Shown: positions 25,807 to 34,507 of the stretch, in pieces | How positions within the stretch are numbered: position 1 is the stretch's first letter | Layout of the letters: every line of letters begins with the position of its first letter | DNA from: Mesorhizobium carmichaelinearum | GTDB lineage: Bacteria; Pseudomonadota; Alphaproteobacteria; Rhizobiales; Rhizobiaceae | Assembly (NCBI RefSeq): GCF_900199455.1 | Contig: NZ_FZQR01000010.1 | Coordinates: forward strand, 1 to 64,000 | Length of the DNA stretch: 64,000 nt | Direction of reading: 5' to 3' | Translations under genes and position numbers: made by a program | Notes under the pieces: generated by a model | Databases searched by the model: none | The model's input: the letters and a program-made list of their open reading frames with translations, nothing else | Told to the model about the DNA's origin: nothing

Positions 25807-26703
25807 ATGACGAAGCGGATCATGTTCACCGGCGGCAGCGGCAAGGCTGGGCGTCATGTCGTGCAATATCTTGTCGAGCAGGGCTGCCAGGTGCTCAACA
25901 TCGACACCAAGCCGCTCGACAATCCCAAGGTGCGCACGCTGATCACCGACATCACCGACAGCGGGCAGGTGTTCAACGCGCTGTCGAGCTATATGGGCCT
26001 GCATGAGTTCGATCCGTCGCTGCGCCCGCAGCCGGTGGATGCGGTGGTGCATTTCGCCGCCATCCCGCGCATCATGATCACGCCCGACAATGAGGTGTTC
26101 CGCATCAATGCGATGGGCACCTACAATGTCATCGAGGCCGCGGTGAAGCTGGGCATCCGCAAGGTGATCGTCGCGTCGAGCGAGACGACCTACGGCCTGG
26201 TGTTCGCCAACGAGCCGCGCGATCCCAAATATTTCCCGCTCGACGAGGAGTATGACGTCGACCCGATGGACAGCTATGCGCTGTCGAAGATCGTTAACGA
26301 GAAGACGGCGCGCGCCTTCGCGCAGCGCAACGGCACCGACATCTATGCGTTGCGCATCGGCAATGTCATCGAGCCGCATGAGTATTCGCTGTTCCCGAAA
26401 TGGTTCGCCGATCCCGGCTTCCGCAAGCGCATCGCCTGGAGCTATGTCGACGCGCGCGACCTTGGCCAGATCACGCTGCGCGCCATCGAAAAGGACGGGC
26501 TCGGCTACCAGGTGTTCAACGCCGCCAATGACGACACGTCGTCCGACCTGCCGACGGCCGAACTCCTGAAGCGGTTTTATCCCAACGTACCGGTCAAGGC
26601 AGAACTCGGCGAATACGAGACGCTGCTGTCGAACCGCAAGGCGCGCGACATGCTCGGCTTCCGCCCGGAACATAGTTGGCGCAAATATGTAAAAACTGCT
26701 TGA
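25807..26703 (+). CDS. NAD-dependent epimerase/dehydratase-family protein (extended SDR)
   Basis: A 298-residue short-chain dehydrogenase of the extended type. The NAD motif is IMFTGGSGKAGRHVVQYL, the active-site YxxxK is YALSKIVNEK, and VVHFAAIPRIM and YGLVFANEP complete the pattern. It could be a uronate/aldose dehydrogenase or an epimerase. I chose the ATG at 25807 because GGAG at 25797-25800 is well placed for it. An in-frame ATG at 25795 would lack a ribosome-binding site. Flanked by two GntR paralogues and divergent from a hydroxyacid dehydrogenase. Confidence 0.82.
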   Translation: MTKRIMFTGGSGKAGRHVVQYLVEQGCQVLNIDTKPLDNPKVRTLITDITDSGQVFNALSSYMGLHEFDPSLRPQPVDAVVHFAAIPRIMITPDNEVFRINAMGTYNVIEAAVKLGIRKVIVASSETTYGLVFANEPRDPKYFPLDEEYDVDPMDSYALSKIVNEKTARAFAQRNGTDIYALRIGNVIEPHEYSLFPKWFADPGFRKRIAWSYVDARDLGQITLRAIEKDGLGYQVFNAANDDTSSDLPTAELLKRFYPNVPVKAELGEYETLLSNRKARDMLGFRPEHSWRKYVKTA

Positions 26704-26805
26704 GCAAGCGGCTGAATGAGGCTGGCTTGTGTATAGCGGCGCGCTTTGCGGCCCAAGCGTTCGGTGGTGCTTGACAGCTTCCACAAACCGGCCTTTCTGA
26801 AGCAT

Positions 26806-27582
26806 ATGCGGGACGCAAAGCCGAACAAGGAAAAACCGCCGAAGAAGCCGGCATCCGGCGAGCGCCAGGCTGGCGTTCGTCGACCCGACGCGGCACGCAT
26901 TCCCGGCGCCAGCGTGCACACGTCGCTGGCCAGCGAAATTGGCCTCAGGATCGTGCGCGGCGATTATCCGCCCGGTACCATCCTGCCCAACGAGGCCAAA
27001 TGGTCGGAGACCTTCAGCGTCAGCCGCTCGGCGGTACGCGAGGCAATCAAGATGCTGATGGCCAAGAGCCTCTTGGCTTCACGTCCCAAGATCGGCAGTT
27101 GGGTCGAGCCGAAGGAGCGCTGGAACCTGCTCGACCGCGACGTGCTTGCCTGGTACGCGACATCGCCCGACCGCGAGGTGTTCCTGAAGACGGTGCAGGA
27201 ATTCCGCCACATCATCGAGCCGGAAGCGACGGCCTTCGCCGCCCTGCGGCGGACCGACGAACAGATGGCCGAGATCAGCCAGGCCTGCCGCGAGATGGGG
27301 GAGGCGGCCAGCCTGCAGGAGCGCACGCGCGCCGACACGCGCTTCCACCTTGCCATCCTGCGGGCCTCCGGCAATGACCTTCTGGTGCCGCTCGGCGTGC
27401 TGATCGAATCCGCATTCGATCATCTGTTCGCCTATACGACGCGGGCGGTCGACGACCTCAACCATGCGCAGAAGCTGCATGAGGCGATCGAGAAGAACAT
27501 CCGGCTGCAGCGCCCGGATGCAGCACGCGCTGCGGTGCGGAAATTGCTGGCCAACACCGACCACGTGATCAAATCACGCTAG
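26806..27582 (+). CDS. GntR-family regulator, FCD/FadR subfamily (paralogue 2)
   Basis: A 258-residue regulator. The winged helix (ASEIGLRIVRGDYPPG, FSVSRSAVREAIKMLM) and FCD domain (FRHIIEPEATAFAA, RADTRFHLAILRASGN) are nearly those of the protein at 23946-24728. Differences cluster in the N-terminal 40 residues and scattered conservative changes, so this is a recent duplication or an imported copy. The ATG at 26806 is chosen over an upstream in-frame start at 26746 because it gives an N-terminus comparable in length to the paralogue. Two regulators of one specificity could recognise the same operators with different effectors. Confidence 0.87.
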   Translation: MRDAKPNKEKPPKKPASGERQAGVRRPDAARIPGASVHTSLASEIGLRIVRGDYPPGTILPNEAKWSETFSVSRSAVREAIKMLMAKSLLASRPKIGSWVEPKERWNLLDRDVLAWYATSPDREVFLKTVQEFRHIIEPEATAFAALRRTDEQMAEISQACREMGEAASLQERTRADTRFHLAILRASGNDLLVPLGVLIESAFDHLFAYTTRAVDDLNHAQKLHEAIEKNIRLQRPDAARAAVRKLLANTDHVIKSR

Positions 27583-27586
27583 GCCG

Positions 27587-27874
27587 CTAATCTTCCTTCT
27601 CGCGGCCGAAGACCACGCGCAGTTCATCCTTGGCGTGCTCGAGCACTTGCCTGCGCGCGGCGGGAAGATTCTTGCCGGCGCGATTGATGTAGAAATTCAG
27701 CATCGACATGGCTGACTGGAATGGTTCGGCCTTGCGGCGGTGGCTGTGTTCGGCCGACCGCTTGAGCGAGGCGGCGATCTTTTTGGCATCGTCGGATTCG
27801 AAGATGTGATCCTCAAGATCCATCGCGTCGCTGTGCTCGGTCACCTCGGCTGACCACTTTTTGGCGGCTGTCAT
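27587..27874 (-). CDS. DUF3175 family protein
   Basis: A 95-residue protein of unknown function. The sequence (KWSAEVTEHSDAMDLEDHIF, KKIAASLKRSAEHSHRRKAE, AMSMLNFYINRAGKNLPAAR) matches the DUF3175 pattern, a charged, helical family common in alphaproteobacteria and often seen near DNA-repair or stress genes. The ATG at 27874 has AAAGGAGTCCCAGCC before it. A longer upstream reading frame lacks family similarity and is rejected. It converges on the GntR gene with a 4-bp gap. Confidence 0.85.
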   Translation of the reverse strand: MTAAKKWSAEVTEHSDAMDLEDHIFESDDAKKIAASLKRSAEHSHRRKAEPFQSAMSMLNFYINRAGKNLPAARRQVLEHAKDELRVVFGREKED

Positions 27875-28053
27875 GGCTGGGACTCCTTTGCAGGCTTGCT
27901 GATCGGAAAACTCCACACGTTGGCGTCGGTTCCCGCCACCTTGTCGCCTCTGGAGCCACGGATTTGCCCGCCGTGGCGCTGCTGTGTACCGAGAATGCGT
28001 CGATAGTGGTGCAAACGGCAGCCGGTTTTCGAGACCGCCGACAGGAAACGCCT

Positions 28054-29280
28054 TTGACCCGAACCGATTTGAGCCGGCCGAGCCCCGGCATCGACAGCTC
28101 CTACGCCTGGATGCGGCTGGCCATCTCGATGGTGCTGGCGACGATCGGTGCGGTCGGTATGTGGGCCGTGGTCGTGGTGCTGCCCGCCGTGCAGGCCGAG
28201 TTCGGCGTCGACCGCGCCGCGGCATCCATGCCCTACACCGCGACCATGGTGGGCTTCGCCGCCGGCAATGTGCTGGTCGGCCGCGCCATCGACCGCATGG
28301 GCTATTGGATTCCGGCGTTGATTTCTTCCGTGGCGCTCTCGGCCGGCCTCCTGCTCGCGGCGTTGTCGACCTCGATCCTGCAATTCACCCTTGCCCAGGG
28401 CGTGCTGATCGGTGTCGGCACGTCGGTGATCTTCGGGCCGCTGATCGCCGACATCTCGCACTGGTTCAACCGCCGGCGCGGCGTCGCCGTCACGGCGGCG
28501 GCCGCCGGCAACTATCTCGCCGGGGCGCTCTGGCCGACCATCATGCCGACGCTGATCAAGGCGGAAGGCTGGCGCTTCACCTATGCGGCGATCGGCATCT
28601 TCTGCCTGGTCACCATGGTGCCGCTGGTGCTGATGTTGCGGCGCGGCGCTCCGGAGGCCGCCGCCGGTTCGCCGGGAAGCCGGTCGGTGCAGCCGATTCC
28701 CATGTCGCCGGCGGCGTTGCAGGTGCTGCTGGTCATCGCCGGCCTCGGCTGCTGCGTGGCGATGTCGATGCCGCAGGTGCACATCGTCGCCTATTGCATG
28801 GATCTCGGCTACGGCATGGCGCACGGCGCCGACATGCTGTCGATCATGATGGCGGCGGGCGTCGTCAGCCGGCTTGCCTCCGGCTTCATCGCCGATCGCA
28901 TCGGCGGCGCGAAAACCCTGGTCATCGGCTCGGTGCTGCAATGCCTGTCGCTGCTGTTCTACATCCCGTTCGATGGGCTCGCCTCGCTCTATGTCGTGTC
29001 GCTGGTGTTCGGCCTGTCGCAAGGCGGCATCGTGCCTTGCTATGCGATCATCGTGCGCGAATATCTGCCCGCCAAGGAGGCTGGCCAGCGTATCGGCATC
29101 GTCATGATGGCAACGATTTTCGGCATGGCGATCGGTGGCTGGATGTCAGGCTGGATCTACGACCTGACGGGTTCCTACGCCGCGGCGTTCCTCAACGGCA
29201 TCGCCTGGAATTTGCTGAACATATTGGCCGTCGGCCTGTTCATGTGGAAGGCAAGGCAAAGGACTGTCGTGGCAGCCTGA
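28054..29280 (+). CDS. MFS transporter
   Basis: A major facilitator permease of about 408 residues with 12 predicted hydrophobic segments (AISMVLATIGAVGMWAVVVVL first). Loop 2-3 carries GRAIDRMGYW, the usual G-x-x-x-D-R-x-G motif, and loop 8-9 repeats it as ADRIGGAKTLVIG. The substrate cannot be predicted. A TTG at 28054 has AGGAAA upstream and gives an N-terminus close to helix 1. An in-frame start at 27964 is also possible. It stands alone between DUF3175 and a LacI regulator. Confidence 0.78.
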   Translation: MTRTDLSRPSPGIDSSYAWMRLAISMVLATIGAVGMWAVVVVLPAVQAEFGVDRAAASMPYTATMVGFAAGNVLVGRAIDRMGYWIPALISSVALSAGLLLAALSTSILQFTLAQGVLIGVGTSVIFGPLIADISHWFNRRRGVAVTAAAAGNYLAGALWPTIMPTLIKAEGWRFTYAAIGIFCLVTMVPLVLMLRRGAPEAAAGSPGSRSVQPIPMSPAALQVLLVIAGLGCCVAMSMPQVHIVAYCMDLGYGMAHGADMLSIMMAAGVVSRLASGFIADRIGGAKTLVIGSVLQCLSLLFYIPFDGLASLYVVSLVFGLSQGGIVPCYAIIVREYLPAKEAGQRIGIVMMATIFGMAIGGWMSGWIYDLTGSYAAAFLNGIAWNLLNILAVGLFMWKARQRTVVAA

Positions 29281-29430
29281 GGAAAGCGGGGGGCGTGGCC
29301 GCCCGAGGCACCTCGGCTTGACAACGGGCAGGCACTGCGCGACCCCAGAGACCAAGGGGCAACAGGCCGGTGAGATGGCAACAGCTGAGACAAACCTATT
29401 GCGGGTGCACTTCGGCCATGCGTACGGGCC

Positions 29431-30465
29431 TTGGCCTTGATCAAGCCGCGCTCGCGCCGGGGCGGCGGCCGCCCGACCATAGCGGATGTCGCGCGCAAGG
29501 CCGGCGTCGGCGCCATCACCGTGTCGCGCGCGCTACGCGAGCCGGAGCGCGTCAGCCAGGATTTGCGCCGCCAGATCCAGGCTGCCGTCGATGAGCTCGG
29601 CTATGTGCCGGATCCCAATGCAAGGGCGCTGGCCTCGGCGCGTGCCGAGGTGTTTGGCGTGCTGGTGCCTTCGCTCACCAACAACGTCTTCGCCGAGGTG
29701 GTGCGCGGCATCTATGACAGCCTGTCGGACAGTCCGTTCCGCATCCAGCTCGGCAACACGCATTATTCCGGGCTGGAGGAAGAGCGGCTCTTACAAGTGT
29801 TCGGTTCGCAGCGGCCGGCAGCACTGATCGTCGCCGGCATCGACCAGACGCCAACCTCGCGGAAACTGCTCGAAAATGCCGGTTGCCCGGTGGTGCAGGT
29901 GATGGAGACCGGGCCAGATCCGGTCGACATGCTGGTCGGCTTCTCGCATTTCGATGGCGGCAGGACGGCGACCGAACACCTGATCGAGGCAGGCTACCGG
30001 CGGATCGGCTTCATTGGCGCGCGCATGGACCCGCGCTCGCAGCGGCGCCTTGCCGGCTATCGCGCGGCGATGGAGAAGGCCGGCCTGTTCGACCCACGGC
30101 TGGTCACCACCACGCCCGTGCTGTCCAGCGTGCCGCTCGGCCGCGAATTGTTCCGCGACGCGCTGGCCAAGATGCCGACGCTCGATGGCGTGTTCTGCAA
30201 CAATGACGACATCGCGCTCGGCGTGCTGTTCGAGTGCCGTCGGGCCTCGATCGACGTGCCGAAGACGATCGGTATCGTCGGCTTCAACGATCTCGACATG
30301 ATGCAGGTGGCCTTTCCCTCGATCACCAGCATCCGCACCTACCGCTACGAAATCGGCAGGCGCGCGGTCGCCATGGCGCTGGCGGCGATCGCCGGTGACA
30401 GGCCGCAGCAGCGGATCGTCGACCTCGGCTTCGAGCTCATGCGCCGGGAGAGCACGGCGCGCTGA
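29431..30465 (+). CDS. LacI-family transcriptional regulator (GntR/gluconate type)
   Basis: A 344-residue repressor. The helix-turn-helix is PTIADVARKAGVGAITVSRALREPERVS and the hinge helix DPNARALASARAEVFGVLVPSL. The effector domain (RIGFIGARMDPRSQRRLAGYRAAM, GVFCNNDDIALGVLFEC, IGIVGFNDLDM) is that of a periplasmic-binding-protein fold. The start is a TTG at 29431 because no good ATG is present in frame. The wording GRPTIADVARKAGVGAITVSRALR is close to gluconate repressors. It lies immediately before a gluconate-like transporter operon, with a perfect 16-bp palindrome 45 bp after its stop. It probably represses that operon. Confidence 0.87.
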   Translation: MALIKPRSRRGGGRPTIADVARKAGVGAITVSRALREPERVSQDLRRQIQAAVDELGYVPDPNARALASARAEVFGVLVPSLTNNVFAEVVRGIYDSLSDSPFRIQLGNTHYSGLEEERLLQVFGSQRPAALIVAGIDQTPTSRKLLENAGCPVVQVMETGPDPVDMLVGFSHFDGGRTATEHLIEAGYRRIGFIGARMDPRSQRRLAGYRAAMEKAGLFDPRLVTTTPVLSSVPLGRELFRDALAKMPTLDGVFCNNDDIALGVLFECRRASIDVPKTIGIVGFNDLDMMQVAFPSITSIRTYRYEIGRRAVAMALAAIAGDRPQQRIVDLGFELMRRESTAR

Positions 30466-30509
30466 ACAGGCTTTCGAGAAGGCCTGCAAATGGCGCTTTA
30501 CACCACGTC

Positions 30510-30525
30510 ATGGTAGCGCTACCAT
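30510..30525. promoter_or_regulatory. LacI-type operator palindrome
   Basis: ATGGTAGCGCTACCAT is a perfect 16-bp palindrome with the central CG expected for LacI-family operators. It lies in the 307-bp gap 30466-30772 between the regulator and the transporter operon. That gap contains no gene, only this palindrome, an AT-rich promoter-like stretch and the ribosome-binding site of the binding-protein gene. Confidence 0.8.
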
Positions 30526-30562
30526 TTTCCCTGAACGAGTATCGCCACTTAGGCGCTGGGTC

Positions 30563-30609
30563 TGTTTATTATACATAAGCAACAGCTCACGCTTGTTTAT
30601 TATGGATAA
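30563..30609 (+). promoter_or_regulatory. AT-rich direct repeat upstream of the transporter operon
   Basis: TGTTTATTATACATAA (30563-30578) and TGTTTATTATGGATAA (30594-30609) differ at two positions and lie 31 bp apart, about three helical turns. The stretch is far AT-richer than its surroundings. It may hold the promoter or sites for a second regulator that binds on one face of the helix. Confidence 0.45.
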
Positions 30610-30772
30610 TATGATAAATTTCACCGGCTGAAGGGGACGGCAAAGGGAGGGGGCGCGGAGGTCTTCGGCACCTGGCAGGCGTGACTGGGCAAGGCGGAGG
30701 AGCCGCCCAGAAGCGCGAAAATTCCACAAAAACTGAACCGACAAATCAGAACTGCAACTGGGAGGATTATCG

Positions 30773-31900
30773 ATGATCAAGTCACTTGTCGGTGGCATCG
30801 TTGCCGCCACTGCATTCGTTATGTTGAGCTCGTCGGCGATTGCCGCAGGCCCTGAAATCGTCAAGGGCCCGGCTGCCGAGCCGGATTGCTTCGCACCCTG
30901 GGCCGCGGACACACTGTTCTTCAAGTTTCCCAAGAAGGCCGGCCCATACCGCATTGCGCTCGCCAACGGCTATATCGCCAACACCTGGCGTATCCAGATG
31001 GTGCAGACCGCGAAGGCCTATGCGGCGCAGAAGGATGTCGCGGCGAAGCTGAAGGAATTCAAGGTCGTCTCGACCGGCGAAGACGTGCCGGCACAGATTT
31101 CGGCGATCAACAACTTCATTGATTCCGGCTACGACGCGATCGTCGTCAACGCGCAGAACCCGACCGCCTTCGGGCCGGTGATCAAGCGCGCCAAGGAAGC
31201 CGGCGTCGTGCTGGTTGCCTTCGACAACATTCTCGACACCAAGGACGCCATCAACGTCAACGTCGACCAGAAGGGTCTTGGCGAGCTGTGGGGCAAATGG
31301 CTGGTCTCGCATGTGCCGAATGGCGGCAAGGTGCTCGAAGTGCGCGGCGTTGCCGGGACATCGGTCGACACCGACCGCCACAACGGCATCCATGAAGTGC
31401 TCGACGCCTCCGGCAAGAAATGGGCGGTCACCGAGGTCGTCGGCAAATGGGATGACGGCGTTGCGCAAAAAGCTTCGGCCGACGCGATTGCCACCAACGG
31501 CCCCTTCGACGGCGTCACGGGACAGGGCGGTGACACCGGCATCGTGCAGGCGATGATCGATGCCAAGCATCCGTTCGTGCCGTTCGGCGGGGAGACCGAG
31601 AACGGCTTCCGCAAGTTCTGCGCGGCCCACGCGGCCGACGGGCTGAAATGCTCGTCAGCCGGTACCGGCCCGGCGCAGGTGGCGGTTGCCATCAAGACGG
31701 CGATCGCAGCGCTTGAAGGCAATGTCGTCCCGCAGTCGGTCAAGCTGCCGCTGGCGATCGTCGAGGATCCGAACTTCAAGGCCGGTCAGGATTTCTTCCC
31801 CGACCAGTCCGACAATTTCTTCGTCGGCAATTCCTTCCCGACCTGCGGCATCAATTTCACCGCACAGGAAATCATGGGCCAGACCAAGGCGGACCAGTAG
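30773..31900 (+). CDS. Sugar ABC transporter binding protein (predicted gluconate-type)
   Basis: A 375-residue periplasmic binding protein. The signal peptide is MIKSLVGGIVAATAFVMLSSSAIA. The mature chain opens with a PEIVKGPAAEPDCFAPWA extension, then the family pattern: YRIALANGYIANTWRIQMVQ, YDAIVVNAQNPTAF, VVLVAFDNIL, and EVRGVAGTSVDTDRHNGI. GGGAGG sits upstream of the ATG. It is the first gene of the operon that ends in gluconokinase, so gluconate or a related sugar acid is the likely ligand (inference from neighbours). Followed by a strong hairpin. Confidence 0.88.
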   Translation: MIKSLVGGIVAATAFVMLSSSAIAAGPEIVKGPAAEPDCFAPWAADTLFFKFPKKAGPYRIALANGYIANTWRIQMVQTAKAYAAQKDVAAKLKEFKVVSTGEDVPAQISAINNFIDSGYDAIVVNAQNPTAFGPVIKRAKEAGVVLVAFDNILDTKDAINVNVDQKGLGELWGKWLVSHVPNGGKVLEVRGVAGTSVDTDRHNGIHEVLDASGKKWAVTEVVGKWDDGVAQKASADAIATNGPFDGVTGQGGDTGIVQAMIDAKHPFVPFGGETENGFRKFCAAHAADGLKCSSAGTGPAQVAVAIKTAIAALEGNVVPQSVKLPLAIVEDPNFKAGQDFFPDQSDNFFVGNSFPTCGINFTAQEIMGQTKADQ

Positions 31901-31909
31901 ACTGCACTC

Positions 31910-31940
31910 CCGGCGCCGTGGGATTCTCTCACGGCGCCGG
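31910..31940 (+). terminator. Hairpin after binding-protein gene
   Basis: Perfect 11-bp arms at 31910-31920 and 31930-31940 (CCGGCGCCGTG and its complement) with a 9-nt loop, placed 10 bp after the stop codon. No T-run follows, and the ATPase gene continues downstream, so it probably protects or partly terminates the binding-protein mRNA. Confidence 0.75.
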
Positions 31941-31982
31941 CCACTCGATATCTCTGGTCGTCAAAGTGCCTCGGGAGGGCCT

Positions 31983-33530
31983 ATGGACGCTGCGGTTCCG
32001 CTCTTCCAGATGGAAGGCATATCCAAGCGCTATGGTGGCGTGCGGGCGCTGGAAAAGGCGGAGCTTGTCGTCACATCCGGCAGCATCCACGCCATCCTTG
32101 GCGAAAACGGCGCCGGCAAATCGACGCTGATCAAGGTGATGGCGGGCGTTGTCGCGGCCGACGAAGGCCGCATGACGCTGGATGGCCGTGAGGTGACCTT
32201 CGCTTCGCCGGCTGCCGCCAACAAGGCAGGCATCGTCTGCATCTTCCAGGAACTGTCGCTGGTTCCTGAACTCAGCGTTGCCGACAACATCGTCATTTCC
32301 GATCCGCCCAAACGCTTCGGCATGATCGATCGCAAGGCGCAACGCCGTATCGCGGAGGAAGCGCTTGCCCGCGCGGGCGCGGGCGACATCCACCCGTTGG
32401 CGTTGGTCAAGGACTTGCCCTTGTCGCGCCGGCAGATGGTCGAGATCGCCAAGGCGCTGGCCAGGAAGCCGCGTATCCTGATCCTCGACGAGGCGACGTC
32501 CGCGCTCACCGCCGCGGATGTCTCGAACATTTTTGGCGTGCTGAAGCGGCTGCGCAGGGAAGGACTGGCGCTGCTCTACATCTCGCATCGCATGAACGAG
32601 ATCGCGGAACTCGCCGATCAGTGCACGGTGTTCCGCAACGGCCGCAACGTCGCCAGCTACAAGGCCGGCTCGAAGAGCGACAATGAGGTGGTCGAATTGA
32701 TGATCGGCCGCGAATACAGTCACATCTTCCCGCCCAAGCCGGCGGCCGTGCCGGCTTGGGCCGCACCCAGGCTTGAAGCCCGCAAGCTCTCATGGACCGA
32801 CCGGCTGCACAACATCTCGCTGACCGTCAGGGCAGGCGAGGTGGTCGGCCTCGGCGGTCTCGACGGGCAGGGACAGCGCGAATTGCTGCTCGCTTTCTTC
32901 GGCGTGCTGCGCGGCCTTTCCGGCGAGGTGCTGATCGACGGCAGGCCGGTGACGATCAGCAGTCCCGCCAAGGCGCGGCAGGATGACATCGGCATGGCGC
33001 TGATCCCGGAAGACCGCAAGACCGAAGGGTTGATGCTGCCGATGACGGTGCGCGAAAACCTGTCCTTCGCCGCGCTCGACCGGCTGTCCAAAGGCGGCAT
33101 TATCGACCGCGCCGCCGAGCAGCGGCTGATCGACGACATGGTCGGCCTTCTGGCCATCAAGACGGCGGGTCTCGACATTCCGGTCGGCGCGCTGTCGGGC
33201 GGCAACCAGCAGAAGGTGGTTATCGCCAAGTGGCTGATGCGCCAGCCGCGCATCATCCTGCTCAACGACCCGACGCGCGGCATCGATGTCGGCACCAAGC
33301 AGGAACTCTACCAGCTGATGCGCAAGCTGGCGGATGCCGGTGCGGCGATCCTGTTCTATTCGACCGACTATGACGAGCTGATCGGCTGCTGCGACCGCGT
33401 GCTGGTGCTCTATGACGGCGCGGTCAAGCGCGAGCTGGTCGGTGCCGAGATCACCGAGCGGGCGCTGATATCAAGCGCGCTCAACATCCATGGCGAGGAG
33501 AGCCCGGTGGGCCTGGGAGCAGACGCGTGA
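31983..33530 (+). CDS. CUT2 ABC transporter ATP-binding protein (gluconate operon)
   Basis: A 515-residue double-domain ATPase. NBD1: Walker A GENGAGKSTLIK, a degenerate signature (LPLSRRQMVEIAKAL) and Walker B ILILDEATSALT. NBD2: altered Walker A GGLDGQGQREL, signature LSGGNQQKVVIAKWLM and Walker B reading IILLNDPTRGID, where the usual DE pair is ND. The ATG at 31983 has CGGGAGG upstream. It overlaps the first permease by 4 bp (GTGA). An ATPase with one good and one altered site is plausible, but the ND change in NBD2 is unusual. Confidence 0.9.
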   Translation: MDAAVPLFQMEGISKRYGGVRALEKAELVVTSGSIHAILGENGAGKSTLIKVMAGVVAADEGRMTLDGREVTFASPAAANKAGIVCIFQELSLVPELSVADNIVISDPPKRFGMIDRKAQRRIAEEALARAGAGDIHPLALVKDLPLSRRQMVEIAKALARKPRILILDEATSALTAADVSNIFGVLKRLRREGLALLYISHRMNEIAELADQCTVFRNGRNVASYKAGSKSDNEVVELMIGREYSHIFPPKPAAVPAWAAPRLEARKLSWTDRLHNISLTVRAGEVVGLGGLDGQGQRELLLAFFGVLRGLSGEVLIDGRPVTISSPAKARQDDIGMALIPEDRKTEGLMLPMTVRENLSFAALDRLSKGGIIDRAAEQRLIDDMVGLLAIKTAGLDIPVGALSGGNQQKVVIAKWLMRQPRIILLNDPTRGIDVGTKQELYQLMRKLADAGAAILFYSTDYDELIGCCDRVLVLYDGAVKRELVGAEITERALISSALNIHGEESPVGLGADA

Positions 33531-34507
33531 AGGATTGGCGCTATTGGCTGGCCGAGCAGCGCGGAACGCTGCTGGCGTTCGGCATCTTCATCGTCATGTT
33601 CGTCATCTACACCTCGAACCATCCGGCCGGCTTCACCGCCAATGTGGTGCAGACGGCGGCGAACAAGGGCGTGCTGCTCGCCTTCGTCGCCATGGCACAG
33701 ACGCTGGTGGTCATCACCGCCGGCATCGACCTGTCCGTCGGCATGATCTTTCTCCTCACCAACTGCCTGGCCTCCTGGCTGGTAGTGGGCACGCCGATGC
33801 AGACGACGCTCGGCGTCATTGCCGTGCTGGCGGTCGGCCTTCTCTGCGGCGCCATCAACGGCGCCATCGTCATCTACGGCCGGCTGCAGCCGATCGTCGC
33901 CACCATCGCAACCGGGGCCGTCTATTACGGCATTGGCCTCTTGCTGCGGCCCTTCCCGGGCGGTTCGGTCAATGAGGATCTGGCCGATGCGATGACCGGC
34001 CGTGTCTTCGATGTGGTGCCGGCGAGCCTCGTCGTGCTGCTCGCCATCGTGCTGGTGATCTGGGTGCCGTTCAGCCGCTCGGTGCTTGGCCGGGCCGCCT
34101 ACGCGGCGGGGTCTTCGGAGACGGCGGCCTATATGTCGGGCGTTCCGATAAGGCGCGGCAAGTTCGCCGCCTACACGCTGGCCGGGCTGCTGGCGGCGAT
34201 CGGCGGGCTGTTCCTCACCTTCTTCACCTATACGGGCGACGCGGCCTATGCCAGCGGCAACGCCTACACGCTGTTCTCGATCGCCGCCGTGGTGCTCGGC
34301 GGCGTCTCGCTGTTCGGCGGCAAGGGCAGCGCCATCGGCGCCATCTTCGGCGCGCTCGCCTTCCGCACCATTGGCGATCTGTTGTTCGTGTTCGATTTCG
34401 ATCCGCTCTGGCAGCCGCTGTTCCAGGGCGTTATCCTGCTGGTCGCCGTCAGCCTCGGCGCCTTCGCCCTGTTTCGGGTCCGCAACCGGCTGGAGTGGTT
34501 CCTGTGA
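33527..34507 (+). CDS. CUT2 ABC transporter permease 1 (gluconate operon)
   Basis: A 326-residue permease with about nine hydrophobic segments, starting GTLLAFGIFIVMFVIYTS. The family motif VVITAGIDLSVGMIFLLTN and the later LGGVSLFGGKGSAIGAIFG stretch are clear. The GTG start overlaps the ATPase stop as GTGA, and the end overlaps the next gene in the same way, so translation of all three is coupled. It is one half of a heterodimeric channel. Confidence 0.9.
   Translation: MKDWRYWLAEQRGTLLAFGIFIVMFVIYTSNHPAGFTANVVQTAANKGVLLAFVAMAQTLVVITAGIDLSVGMIFLLTNCLASWLVVGTPMQTTLGVIAVLAVGLLCGAINGAIVIYGRLQPIVATIATGAVYYGIGLLLRPFPGGSVNEDLADAMTGRVFDVVPASLVVLLAIVLVIWVPFSRSVLGRAAYAAGSSETAAYMSGVPIRRGKFAAYTLAGLLAAIGGLFLTFFTYTGDAAYASGNAYTLFSIAAVVLGGVSLFGGKGSAIGAIFGALAFRTIGDLLFVFDFDPLWQPLFQGVILLVAVSLGAFALFRVRNRLEWFL

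Noticed and set aside
27875..28225. Longer version of the DUF3175 gene starting near 28225
   Set aside because: The upstream part is rich in Arg and Pro, has no family similarity and overlaps the start of the MFS gene. The ATG at 27874 has a good ribosome-binding site.
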